Positions 5,316 to 12,792 of a stretch of DNA of 15,071 bases are shown piece by piece (within the stretch, counting starts at the first letter, position 1; the number at the start of each line of letters is the position of its first letter). Source of the DNA: Aquisalimonas sp. GTDB taxonomy: Bacteria; Pseudomonadota; Gammaproteobacteria; Nitrococcales; Aquisalimonadaceae. The position numbers were made by a program, and so were the translations under genes. The stretch is from contig SKYZ01000395.1 of the NCBI GenBank assembly GCA_007127625.1, forward strand, positions 1 to 15,071, in the 5' to 3' direction. The notes beneath the pieces were generated by a model. That model searched no databases. It saw only the letters and a list, made by a program, of their open reading frames with translations, and was not told the DNA's origin.

Positions 5316-7781
5316 ATGGCCTCGCGAGCACTGAAGAAGAAGTACTGGCTGGGCGGCAAGCGGGAGGCAGCGCAGGACCGCTTTTTTCTGGAAGCACTTG
5401 ACCCGGAACTCTGGACCGAAGGGGATGCAAGCGAGTGGGATACCTGCTGGTACACGGGCATGCCGGATCAATCCGCCTTCCGGCAACTCGAAACCGGCAA
5501 GACCATCAACCACATCCCCGGTAACAATGGCCTCACGATCAAGAGCAATCTGTACCGAACCCTGAACGACATGTACCAGCGTGTCGTCGCCCAGGACGGC
5601 GTTAACAGCGAGGCAGCTCGTCGACTCCGGTTCTTCCCGAGAGTCTACTCGATGCCCACGGAGTACCATGCGCTCCAGGAAGCCGCACTGGCCCGCCCGG
5701 ATGCCCACTGGATACTGAAACCGAAGAACTCGGCCCGGGGGAAAGGGATCTCCGTGCTGGAGGACGTGGCCCTGGCACCGCTGGATAACGCCTCCATGGT
5801 TCAGGAGTACGTGGGCAACCCGCACACCATGTGGGGGCACAAATACGTGCTGCGCCTCTATGCGGTGATTACGTCGGTGGTGCCGCTGCGGGTGTATCTG
5901 TACAACGAGGGATCCGCAAAGCTGGCGTCGGCGCCGTACGATCTGGAGCACTTTGACAATATCTACGCCCACCTGACCAACCCCGACGTCAACGCCACCA
6001 ACACCGAGAGCGAATCGCCGGTGGTTTTCCGGAGCCTCGCCAGCTATCGCCAATGGCTCCGTGAAGACGGCCACGACGACGACAAGCTGTTCGCGCGCCT
6101 GCGCGACATGGTTGCTCTGACAGCAATCGGCGTGCGCGAGCGCATGCGCAACCGGCTAGCGGAGGTCAAGGCGGATACGACGGGATGTTACGAGCTGCTG
6201 GGATTCGACTGTCTGGTCGACGCCGACCTCAACCCATGGATTCTGGAGTGCAACCTGAGTCCGTCACTGGAAGTCTGCGCCGCCCCCAAGGACGGTGGCG
6301 AGGTGGAGGAGCAGATGAAGCGCCGTCTGGTTGGCGACCTGGTGGCACTGCTCAACCTCAACGGCGACAGCGCCGATGCCGACAATGTCAGCGCCCCGGC
6401 TGCGCGAATCGGGGCCGTGGCCGAGGGGGAACTGCGGAGAGCAGGCGACTACACACGGGTCTACCCCGATTCCGACCCCGAAGCCTATCTGCCCTACTTC
6501 CCCCTGCCCCGCCAGGCCGACCTGGCGCTGGCCGATGCCGTTACCGGCAGCGCGGTACAGCGGCCGAAGGTACGTCCGCACCGGGTCCAGGAGATCATCG
6601 GTGAGGGCCGGCTCGGGTTATACGGCGAGCGCGAGGGCACACTGTACACCCCCAACGACGTTGCCGCCTGGATCTGGCTTCAGGCCACCGACGGCGTTGC
6701 CCCGGACAGCATTGCCGATGCCCTGCTGGACGCCCAGCGGCAGGCCGGGCAGCCCGCCGACGACTGGACGGTTCGGGAGCAGGTCTGGGATATCCTGGCA
6801 GATTCGGCTGCCTCCAGCCTGCTGCTGCAGGGTACACAGCCCTCAGGGGTGCCGGATTCGCAGGCTGACCCCGACGGCACGACCGAATCCGACGACTCCG
6901 GTGTCGAGCCGTCGTCGCTGTTCACGTTTGCCGGCGAGCGCTCCCTGCGCATCACGCTCCCTGATGCACCGGTTGCATCGCGAGTCGCAGCGGCTTTCCC
7001 GGCTTTGCGTGAGAGCGCATCCGCCGAGGAGACCCTGTCGGTGCTGCGCTCGGGACGCGGCTATGCCATTGCCGACCACCGGGGCGTGAAGGCGGATGGG
7101 TTACGCCTTGCCCAGGTGGCACCGGTTCTCCGGCAGATGCTGTTGAACCGTGGGCTTACCGACGCGGACGAACTCGCCCTGGACGGGGTTCTGGTTCCTG
7201 TCACGGCGGCGGATGCGGCCGGCAATGCCGGAACAGCCATCCTGGTCACCAGCAGGGACCCGGCGCTGGCCGGCGCGGCGGCCATCATGGTGGCCCGGGC
7301 CGTCGGGAGTCAGCGATTCAGTGGGGGACTCTACCTGCCGCCGGACGGTGGCCCCGTCCGGGCCGCTGGTCTGCCACTGGTGGTTGATCACGGCGTGGGT
7401 GCAGATCTGCTAAATGACCACCACTCGCGGCATTTGCATCAGACACGAGCTGGTGCACCAACACACTTGATGATTCCACCCACGGATCGAACACGCCCCG
7501 GCTATAAGGTCGGCACTGTGCTTGTGGCTCAGACGGAGACGTCCGGGGGCACCGATGCGGTCCTGCAGACCGCGGACCGCCTGGACGTTCTTTCGGCGAT
7601 ACTGCCAGTGCTGACCGGAGCCCGCGGCGTTGCCCCCGACGGCGCCCAGATTACCGGGCTGAATCAACGCCTGGAGGGAATGGAGCTGTTTGCCCTCGAC
7701 GTTACGGAACCCTCCAGGGCATCGCACGCCTTGACCGGTTGGCTCGACACGGATCGAGAAACGGTCGCAGGACCCTCATGA
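5316..7781 (+). CDS. TTLL-like ATP-grasp ligase with PqqD-like and degenerate HPr-kinase-like regions
   Basis: An 821-residue protein with no signal peptide, so cytoplasmic. Residues 1-345 match the tubulin-tyrosine-ligase family: WILKPKNSARGKGI (ATP-binding lysines K135, K137), QEY (163-165), KYVLRLYA with R180, HLTNPDVN (219-226) and GFDCLVD...WILECNLSPSL, with E311 and N313 as expected Mg ligands. Residues about 430-506 resemble PqqD, the fold that binds leader peptides: an LY..EGTLY strand pair, AAWIWLQATDG, then helices. Residues about 535-810 resemble HPr-kinase-like domains found beside PqqD proteins, but no GxxxxGK[ST] P-loop is visible, so that part is probably not a kinase. AAGGAGA precedes the ATG. 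ATGA overlap couples it to the VTT gene. TTLL enzymes link amino acids to Glu side chains or tails; the flanking Glu-rich proteins are the likely acceptors. The TTLL call is firm, PqqD moderate, HprK-like tentative. Confidence 0.85.
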   Translation: MASRALKKKYWLGGKREAAQDRFFLEALDPELWTEGDASEWDTCWYTGMPDQSAFRQLETGKTINHIPGNNGLTIKSNLYRTLNDMYQRVVAQDGVNSEAARRLRFFPRVYSMPTEYHALQEAALARPDAHWILKPKNSARGKGISVLEDVALAPLDNASMVQEYVGNPHTMWGHKYVLRLYAVITSVVPLRVYLYNEGSAKLASAPYDLEHFDNIYAHLTNPDVNATNTESESPVVFRSLASYRQWLREDGHDDDKLFARLRDMVALTAIGVRERMRNRLAEVKADTTGCYELLGFDCLVDADLNPWILECNLSPSLEVCAAPKDGGEVEEQMKRRLVGDLVALLNLNGDSADADNVSAPAARIGAVAEGELRRAGDYTRVYPDSDPEAYLPYFPLPRQADLALADAVTGSAVQRPKVRPHRVQEIIGEGRLGLYGEREGTLYTPNDVAAWIWLQATDGVAPDSIADALLDAQRQAGQPADDWTVREQVWDILADSAASSLLLQGTQPSGVPDSQADPDGTTESDDSGVEPSSLFTFAGERSLRITLPDAPVASRVAAAFPALRESASAEETLSVLRSGRGYAIADHRGVKADGLRLAQVAPVLRQMLLNRGLTDADELALDGVLVPVTAADAAGNAGTAILVTSRDPALAGAAAIMVARAVGSQRFSGGLYLPPDGGPVRAAGLPLVVDHGVGADLLNDHHSRHLHQTRAGAPTHLMIPPTDRTRPGYKVGTVLVAQTETSGGTDAVLQTADRLDVLSAILPVLTGARGVAPDGAQITGLNQRLEGMELFALDVTEPSRASHALTGWLDTDRETVAGPS

Positions 7782-8461
7782 TCCGGCTCCTGGTGGCGGC
7801 TCTACTCCTGGTGGCCGCAGGGAGCACGGGGTGGCTGCTCTACGATGCCGGGTACCTGGAGCGCGAAGGACTCGTCGAGTGGGCCGGCGACAGCGGCATA
7901 CTGGCACCCCTGATCGTCATGGGTGCCATGATGCTGGCGGTGGTGGTAGGGCCGATCCCCACGGTACCAATCTCGGTGGCCAGTGGCTTGCTGTTCGGCC
8001 CCGTCATGGGTTTTGGCTACGCCATGCTGGGTGCACTGCTCGGGGCCGCCGCGAGCTTCTGGATCGCCAGACTGGCCGGGCGGCCGGTCATGGAACGGTT
8101 CTTCGGGGGACATGCATCGTTCTGTCGGGACTGCAGTGACCGCATGCTGTTCTGGGTGGTGCTGGGTACCCGGCTGATACCGGTGATTTCGTTCGCCCTG
8201 GTGAGCTATGGGGCGGGACTGACGGCCATGAGCATCCGCGCTTTCCTGACAGCGACGGCTATCGGCATGGTGCCAATGACATTCGTCTACGTTGCCATTG
8301 GCGCGCAGATCACCGTGAATGTCTGGTGGGCGGCCGGGGGCAGCGCGGTCGCGCTGCTCCTGCTGCTCGCCCTGCCCAGGATCGTGGAGCGCTACAACCC
8401 CTTCGGCCTGCGCCGGTATCTCGGTCACGCCGGAATCAGTTCTTCTCTCAGCGACCACTGA
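7778..8461 (+). CDS. VTT/DedA-family membrane protein
   Basis: A 227-residue protein with five or six hydrophobic segments and VTT (SNARE-associated/DedA) signatures: GPIPTVPISVASGLLFGPVMG, then GALLGAAASFWIARLAGR, and a later RLIPVISFALVSYGAGL segment. Relatives act in membrane lipid transport and homeostasis. The ATG overlaps the TTLL-like stop as ATGA, with AGGA just upstream, so translation is coupled and the two proteins are probably needed together. A cysteine pair in FCRDC sits in a cytoplasmic or periplasmic loop. A hairpin 18 bases after the stop likely ends the operon. A direct role in handling the modified Glu-rich proteins is possible but not shown. Confidence 0.85.
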   Translation: MIRLLVAALLLVAAGSTGWLLYDAGYLEREGLVEWAGDSGILAPLIVMGAMMLAVVVGPIPTVPISVASGLLFGPVMGFGYAMLGALLGAAASFWIARLAGRPVMERFFGGHASFCRDCSDRMLFWVVLGTRLIPVISFALVSYGAGLTAMSIRAFLTATAIGMVPMTFVYVAIGAQITVNVWWAAGGSAVALLLLLALPRIVERYNPFGLRRYLGHAGISSSLSDH

Positions 8462-8478
8462 ACAGTGAAGCAAACACG

Positions 8479-8506
8479 GGGCAATTCGCGCGACCGGCGA
8501 TTGCCC
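8479..8506 (+). terminator. Probable terminator after the TTLL-VTT operon
   Basis: GGGCAAT pairs with ATTGCCC (7 pairs), extended by a CGC/GCG inner stem past a one-base bulge, with a 7-base loop. The following gttctatgttc is only moderately T-rich. Confidence 0.5.
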
Positions 8507-8542
8507 GTTCTATGTTCATGCCGAATCGATCTTGCGAAGTCC

Positions 8543-8571
8543 CTGCCACAGAAGGCGCCACCCCCTATAAT
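8543..8571 (+). promoter_or_regulatory. Sigma70-type promoter of the rhodanese gene
   Basis: A perfect TATAAT (-10, 8566-8571) lies 17 bases downstream of CTGCCA (-35, 4 of 6 matches). Transcription should start near 8578, giving a leader of about 30 bases before ATG 8607. Confidence 0.7.
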
Positions 8572-8606
8572 GGACCGCACATTCCCTGTCCCCGAGGTAA
8601 GGCACA

Positions 8607-9539
8607 ATGCGCTTCTCCATTCTGAAATGGGTGCTCCTTGCAACCACGTTCGTGCCGCTGATTGCGGGAGCACGGTCAATGGGTCCGTTGGTCTCGGTCG
8701 AATGGCTGGAAGACGAACTGCACGGCGACAATCTGGTGGTTGTGGACATCCGCAGCGACATTGACGGCGGTGATCGCAGTGATTACGAAGAGGCGCACAT
8801 TCCAGGGGCCGTTTACAGTAACTATGTCACCGCCGGTTGGCGGCAGGACGAGGACGGCGTCCCCGGCAAGTTGCCCCCGGAGGATGATCTGGCGAAGCTG
8901 ATTGGCTCCCTGGGCATTGATAATGACACCGATGTGGTGATCGTGCCGGCGGGTGTCGGCTCGACGGACTTCGGCAGCGCCGCACGGATTTACTGGACGT
9001 TCCGTGTACTGGGACATGATCGGGTGGCCATTCTCAACGGCGGCCACACGGCATGGGTGGAAGCCGACAAGCCGGTGGAATCCGGCTGGAACGAACCGGA
9101 GCATGCCACCTTTGAAACGGACTTTCGCCCGGAATTGTTGGCGGATGCTGACGATGTGAATACAGCCCGGGATGCAGGAATCCAGCTCGTGGATAACCGG
9201 CCCGAGGCCCAGTTCCGCGGTGACGACAAGCACCCTGCCTCGCGCGCAGCCGGGACCATACCGGGGTCGCTCAACCTGCAGGAAGGAAGTCTGACCGAGG
9301 ATGGCACCGCCTTCATGGTGGACCGCGACACCGTGGAAGCACTGATGGACCGTGCCCAGGTCAGCGGTGATCAGCAGACCATCACGTTCTGCAACACGGG
9401 CCACTGGGCCGCCATGGGCTGGTTCGCCCTGAGCGAGATTGGAGGCAACGAGGACGTCGCCATGTACGATGGCTCCATGGTGGAGTGGTCGCAGGACGAG
9501 AATCGGCCGCTGGAGCGCGGCGGCCTGTTCGGGAACTGA
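8607..9539 (+). CDS. Periplasmic two-domain rhodanese (thiosulfate sulfurtransferase type)
   Basis: A 310-residue protein. Residues 1-22 form a signal peptide (basic RFSILK, then a hydrophobic stretch ending IAGA). Two rhodanese domains follow. The first (about 27-160) has VVVDIRSD, HIPGAV and LNGGHTAW but no active cysteine. The second (about 175-308) has LVDNRPEAQF, GTIPGSLNL and the active loop C262-NTGHWA. The enzyme moves sulfane sulfur from a donor such as thiosulfate to a thiol or cyanide acceptor, here in the periplasm. The loop differs from the CRKGVT loop of typical thiosulfate sulfurtransferases, so the true substrate is uncertain. It has its own promoter and an AGGTAAGG ribosome binding site, and is probably monocistronic. 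Confidence 0.9.
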   Translation: MRFSILKWVLLATTFVPLIAGARSMGPLVSVEWLEDELHGDNLVVVDIRSDIDGGDRSDYEEAHIPGAVYSNYVTAGWRQDEDGVPGKLPPEDDLAKLIGSLGIDNDTDVVIVPAGVGSTDFGSAARIYWTFRVLGHDRVAILNGGHTAWVEADKPVESGWNEPEHATFETDFRPELLADADDVNTARDAGIQLVDNRPEAQFRGDDKHPASRAAGTIPGSLNLQEGSLTEDGTAFMVDRDTVEALMDRAQVSGDQQTITFCNTGHWAAMGWFALSEIGGNEDVAMYDGSMVEWSQDENRPLERGGLFGN

Positions 9540-9574
9540 TCCGCGAGCGGTTCAGGCTACCCGGACGCACGCAT

Positions 9575-9609
9575 TGACGGGCTGACGATCGTCGACGGTC
9601 AGCCCGTCA
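9575..9609. terminator. Perfect inverted repeat between convergent genes
   Basis: A 12-base arm containing GACGGGCTGAC pairs perfectly with GTCAGCCCGTC around an 11-base loop. It lies between the rhodanese stop (plus) and the DinB-type stop (minus) and may serve both. Neither side has a T-tract, so a role in 3'-end stability is equally likely. Confidence 0.5.
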
Positions 9610-9648
9610 CTCATTCGCCCGAGCTCTGCGGCCAACTGCACAGGCAGC

Positions 9649-10224
9649 TCAATCCGCCCGACTGGCCGCATGAAGCACACGATCCCCGCCTCCGGCTGTC
9701 TCCTGCGCCGCCCAGTACCGACGCGTTGACGGGGCCACCCCGAACCCTTCGGGCACACTGACACCGCAAAGACTGGCCATCATGCCGATCAGCGCCATGT
9801 GATGGACGCTGTGGCTTTGCAGGAAGGCAAGCTCGCGGGAGAGACTGGTATCCAGCCAATGGTCACACTGGCCATCAGGGCTGTCCACGACGTGGCGAAC
9901 CTTGAGCGCGAAGTCTCGCATGCTCTGCCGCCGCATCCCGTCAAATTGCTCGGTCAGCTCATTGAGGCGTCGATGCGCCACGGCCCGAATGGTCTCCGTG
10001 GCCGTATCACGCTCCCGGCTGTGGAAATCCACACTGCCACATGGCGCGGCGAGAACGGCTTCCGCGTGCTCAATCGCATGTCGCACCTGCTGGCCGATCG
10101 TGCTTCCGTAGCAGGGATCTGCAGGGGAAGTGAATACATCATCGTCAAGGCGAAGCAGGAGTTCCGCCAGATCCCTGAGGATATCGGCGTTCTCGGCAAG
10201 CAGGCAGTCGACGGATTCAGACAT
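9649..10224 (-). CDS. DinB-superfamily protein
   Basis: A 191-residue helical-bundle protein. YGSTIGQQVRHAIEH (39-53) and FLQSHSVHHMALIG (134-147) hold the histidines that bind metal in DinB/YfiT-like proteins, and EGFGVAPSTRRY near the C-terminus is typical of one DinB subfamily. Relatives are metal-dependent thiol transferases or of unknown function; no substrate can be named. Start chosen at MSES because AAGGGGGAAGTG directly precedes that ATG; the frame stays open upstream to 10353 but that extension looks non-coding. An overlapping minus-strand frame (9552-9764) downstream is not supported. It is divergent from the GAF gene and convergent with the rhodanese gene. Confidence 0.8.
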   Translation of the reverse strand: MSESVDCLLAENADILRDLAELLLRLDDDVFTSPADPCYGSTIGQQVRHAIEHAEAVLAAPCGSVDFHSRERDTATETIRAVAHRRLNELTEQFDGMRRQSMRDFALKVRHVVDSPDGQCDHWLDTSLSRELAFLQSHSVHHMALIGMMASLCGVSVPEGFGVAPSTRRYWAAQETAGGGDRVLHAASRAD

Positions 10225-10272
10225 CACTTCCCCCTTTTCAGTCCGAACATGCGCCGGAGACTTTTGGTCATC

Positions 10273-10286
10273 ATGGTAAACACCAT
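10273..10286. promoter_or_regulatory. Small palindrome upstream of the DinB-type gene
   Basis: ATGGT-aaac-ACCAT, two perfect 5-base arms about 50 bases upstream of the DinB-type start codon. It could be an operator, but the arms are short and the chance of a random match is considerable. Confidence 0.2.
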
Positions 10287-10482
10287 AGAGCCAACGCCGC
10301 GTCGCCCCCATGCGTATTTCTACGGAGCGTTTCCTCCTGCAGGGTAACCCCAAGTATCGACCTTATTTCTGGTCCTGTCAGTCAAGCTGCATGACGGCAC
10401 TGCGGAAATCCCGTACGTTCACAGGACTCGGACTCTGCTAGCGTTCCCTTAATGACGGGACATACGAGCGAGGAGGTATGCC

Positions 10483-10965
10483 ATGCAGTTCGACACCTTC
10501 TACTACCCCGGTTTCGGCAAGAAATGGCAGAAGCCCCTGGAGACGCTGGCGGAGGAGACCGGCATTCAGTCCTTGCTGATCATGCGTTCAACACCCACCC
10601 ACATGGTGGCGGTGGTCAGTGCCGGCCCCAAGCGTGACACCTACCACCCGGGGGATGCGGGCCCCAAGAGTGTGAATCCCGGTTGCCATAAGCTCTATTG
10701 CGAACAGGTGGTTAACGACAACCGGGCACTGCACGTGGCGGACGCGGCATCGGATCCGGAATGGGCCGGCAACGAGGATTACGTCCGTTTCGGCCTCGGG
10801 GTCTACCTTGGCTATCCCATTCACAGCCCCGAGGGACAAGTCCTCGGAACGATTTGCGCGCTTCATGATGCCCCCTTCGATTTCGAAGCAGGACGACCAT
10901 CCTTGAATGAGAGGCTGGGCCGGCTGAAACACGAGATCGAGCGGGATCTAGAAGCACGTCACTAG
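10483..10965 (+). CDS. Stand-alone GAF-domain protein
   Basis: A 160-residue protein that is almost entirely one GAF domain: ETGIQSLLIMRS, the GCHKLYCEQVV helix, LHVADAASDPEWAGN, then VYLGYPIHSPEGQVLGTICALHD. GAF domains bind small ligands, chromophores or redox groups. Cysteines C68, C73 and C125 could sense redox state, but this is inference. No output domain is attached, so it probably acts through a partner. GGAGG lies 7 bases before the ATG. A weak extended -10 (TGCTAGCGT, near 10436-10444) is a possible promoter. The gene stands alone in its orientation. Confidence 0.85.
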   Translation: MQFDTFYYPGFGKKWQKPLETLAEETGIQSLLIMRSTPTHMVAVVSAGPKRDTYHPGDAGPKSVNPGCHKLYCEQVVNDNRALHVADAASDPEWAGNEDYVRFGLGVYLGYPIHSPEGQVLGTICALHDAPFDFEAGRPSLNERLGRLKHEIERDLEARH

Positions 10966-10967
10966 CA

Positions 10968-11150
10968 ATGCCCGGCTGGCGACCATCGCGCACCTTTGAA
11001 TCGAATCAGGGCGTCATCCGATGGATTTGCGCCGGTCACGGTTCGCCCGTGGTGCTGCTGCAGACCACCGAGTTCATTGATCAGGCGGGGCATTTCTCAC
11101 CGGAGGACCAGCCGGGAGGCCGTGGCGAATGCGATCATGCGTTTCCCTAA
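10968..11150 (+). other. Possible small open frame of 60 codons
   Basis: An open frame starting 2 bases after the GAF stop. Codon use is moderately GC-rich at third positions, but there is no clear ribosome binding site and no recognisable motif. It overlaps the end of the minus-strand membrane protein gene by 4 bases. It may be a decayed remnant or noncoding; otherwise nothing is seen between 10966 and 11146. Confidence 0.2.
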
Positions 11151-11527
11151 AACCGGTGTATCAACGGAGCGACAAGGAGATCCCCGTAGCCCCAGGTGAC
11201 CGTGCCGGTGATCGAGAGTACAAAGCCAAAGTACTCATCCCTGAGAATCCGCCTTGCCCGTTCGACCTCCTGCACATACCGCTCGGTCCCTGGCTGCGGC
11301 ATGGGCGGACTGTAGTGAAGCTTCTCGACAAGAGCGGCCTCGCTCCTGTCAGTAATGCAAAGCAGATTGCGCTTGAGCATGAGGATCAGCCCGAGCACCG
11401 CAACCAGCGAGCCGGCCCTGCCAAACCAGCCAGGATCCTGCCACAGCAGGGAAAGCCCCAACGAAACACCAAGAAAACACAGGGCCATGAACACCATGAC
11501 CCATGTTTTCATCATGTAGGTGGCCAC
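11147..11527 (-). CDS. Small membrane protein, unknown function
   Basis: A 126-residue protein with two N-terminal hydrophobic helices (about 5-28 and 35-52), a soluble middle part of about 45 residues with a PPMPQPGTERYVQEVERARR stretch, and a C-terminal hydrophobic segment ending TWGYGDLL. No firm family. Start taken at GTG 11527 because GAGGTG lies 5 bases upstream; ATGs four and five codons downstream have no such site. It is 50 bases downstream of the repeat-linked cytochrome c on the same strand, with a hairpin between them, so the two may share a transcript and the protein could help place the cytochrome in the membrane. Confidence 0.7.
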   Translation of the reverse strand: MATYMMKTWVMVFMALCFLGVSLGLSLLWQDPGWFGRAGSLVAVLGLILMLKRNLLCITDRSEAALVEKLHYSPPMPQPGTERYVQEVERARRILRDEYFGFVLSITGTVTWGYGDLLVAPLIHRF

Positions 11528-11548
11528 GCGTCACCTCGCGCGCTCGGC

Positions 11549-11567
11549 GCCCCGTTTTCCACGGGGC
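11549..11567 (-). terminator. Hairpin between cytochrome and membrane protein genes
   Basis: GCCCCGT-tttcc-ACGGGGC is a perfect 7-base-pair stem with a 5-base loop. On the minus strand no T-tract follows, so it more likely lowers or processes the downstream transcript than stops it fully. Confidence 0.45.
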
Positions 11568-11577
11568 ATTCACCCAC

Positions 11578-12246
11578 CTACTGCTGCTCCTGGAATGCCG
11601 GCTGTTCCACCCGCTCGTAGTACTCCACCAGGGCAGCCAGCTCCCGGGAATCCCAGGCCAACGGATCTTCCGCCATGGGAATGACCATGCAGACCTGGAT
11701 CATCTCGTCCAGGTGGATGCGGTCGATGCCGAATTCACTTTGCGCCATGTCGACCAGATGCGGATAGGGCTCGGCAAACGTCTGTTCATACTGGGCTCCG
11801 CCGGCATGGCACGTCATGCAGGAAACTCCGGTGCTCGAGAGGCTGGCATCCCCGTACAGCTCCTCGCCGTACTCAAGCAGCTCATCGGGATCCCCTTCAT
11901 ACGGCTGATAGTCGTCCGGGCGCGTGACAGCCTCCACAGGCACATCGGCCTCTGCTTCGCCTTCCGCTTCGCCCTCGGCTTCACCTTCCGCCTCACCTTC
12001 CGCCTCACCTTCCGCTTCCCCTTCCGCTTCGCCCTCGGCTTCACCTTCCCCTTCAGCTCGGGCTTCGCTGACGGCCATGACCCGTTCCGAAGCTTGCCCA
12101 GCGAGAGTTTCAGTCTGTTCGGCAGCGAAGGTCGTGCTCGCCCCGTAGGCCGCCACCAGCAACAAGGGCGCAGACCCAATCAAACCTTTTGTGAGAGTGT
12201 CCCGGAGTTCGCCCCGTTTTTCGGTATTCTTATTGTCCTCGCCCAT
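11578..12246 (-). CDS. Monoheme c-type cytochrome with EAEG-repeat linker and shared leader
   Basis: A 222-residue protein in three parts. Residues 1-42 carry TLTKGLIGSAPLLLVAAYGA (17-36), matching the leaders of proteins A and B, and end in a plausible signal or anchor. Residues 64-101 are an acidic linker with about seven EAEG units. Residues about 108-222 form a cytochrome c domain with one heme site, C143-x2-C146-H147, and a candidate distal Met in VIPMAEDP (M191). Heme is attached in the periplasm, so the protein must be exported. GGAGGG precedes the ATG. The shared leader and Glu-rich stretch suggest it is a third substrate of the TTLL-like enzyme although it lies about 4 kb from that gene. 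The redox partner is unknown. Confidence 0.85.
   Translation of the reverse strand: MGEDNKNTEKRGELRDTLTKGLIGSAPLLLVAAYGASTTFAAEQTETLAGQASERVMAVSEARAEGEGEAEGEAEGEAEGEAEGEAEGEAEGEAEGEAEADVPVEAVTRPDDYQPYEGDPDELLEYGEELYGDASLSSTGVSCMTCHAGGAQYEQTFAEPYPHLVDMAQSEFGIDRIHLDEMIQVCMVIPMAEDPLAWDSRELAALVEYYERVEQPAFQEQQ
11944..12057 (-). repeat. EAEG codon repeat tract inside the cytochrome gene
   Basis: Repeated 12-base units (plus strand, gcctcgccctcg-like and gcttcaccttcc-like), encoding EAEG. Some neighbouring units are nearly identical, so recent expansion by slippage or recombination is likely here, more so than in protein B. Confidence 0.75.
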
Positions 12247-12384
12247 GACCCAACCCTCCCATTCGGTGATTAAGGCAACGCACTCTCTGAGTGTAGAAGA
12301 TAAACCACTGGATTCGCGGTTCCGTACTTCTACGTAGATCGACCCATAACCCCTGGGCGAGAACAGGCACCGCGCGCCAGATGG

Positions 12385-12744
12385 TCACCCCAGGAGAACG
12401 CCCCTGCGCTTTCCGCCAATGATGGGATTCTCCTCCGCCGCCAGCGCGTTGCACGGCTGTCCGGACATAAGATAGGCCTCCGCTTTGTCCAGACACCGAA
12501 GCGCAATTCCGGCAGACGCATCGCCCTGCAACGCAGCACGGACGTATCCAAGATGCCGTAGCATCTCGGCCGGTGCCTGCTCCGAGTAAACCAGTGAAAG
12601 CTGAACGAGGTCATCCATGTCATCGGCAGCGTCCTCGTATGCCCGCTGCGCCACAGGATTCGAACTCTGGCGCGCCGCATTACGATAATACGCTTCCAGA
12701 AGTTCGAGATTTTTCCGATTCAGTGTAATGTAGTCTGCCGTCAT
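12385..12744 (-). CDS. Small helical hypothetical protein
   Basis: A 119-residue soluble protein, mostly predicted helical: LNRKNLELLEAYYRNAARQ, then YEDAADDMDDLVQLSLVYSEQ and a second helical pair. It has no signal peptide or membrane segment and no recognised family. The C-terminus ends in a glycine- and arginine-containing tail (GGKRRGVLLG). Start taken at the ATG before TADYITLN; a TTG 16 codons upstream is possible but less likely. It is 138 bases upstream of the cytochrome on the same strand and is preceded by an AT-rich control region. Confidence 0.6.
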   Translation of the reverse strand: MTADYITLNRKNLELLEAYYRNAARQSSNPVAQRAYEDAADDMDDLVQLSLVYSEQAPAEMLRHLGYVRAALQGDASAGIALRCLDKAEAYLMSGQPCNALAAEENPIIGGKRRGVLLG

Positions 12745-12792
12745 CACCGAGCCTATCCGAGAAAGCGATCTTTCAATCAAGACTATCAGCAA

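Noticed and set aside
9552..9764. 70-codon minus-strand frame overlapping the DinB-type 3' end
   Set aside because: Its first half is an out-of-frame shadow of the DinB-type gene and its second half covers the perfect inverted repeat; the DinB-type protein already ends where its family usually ends, so a frameshift is not needed.
11503..12273. 256-codon plus-strand frame opposite the cytochrome
   Set aside because: The minus strand encodes a heme-binding CxxCH domain with leader and good ribosome binding site; the plus-strand Phe/Arg-rich repeat is the reverse reading of EAEG codons.
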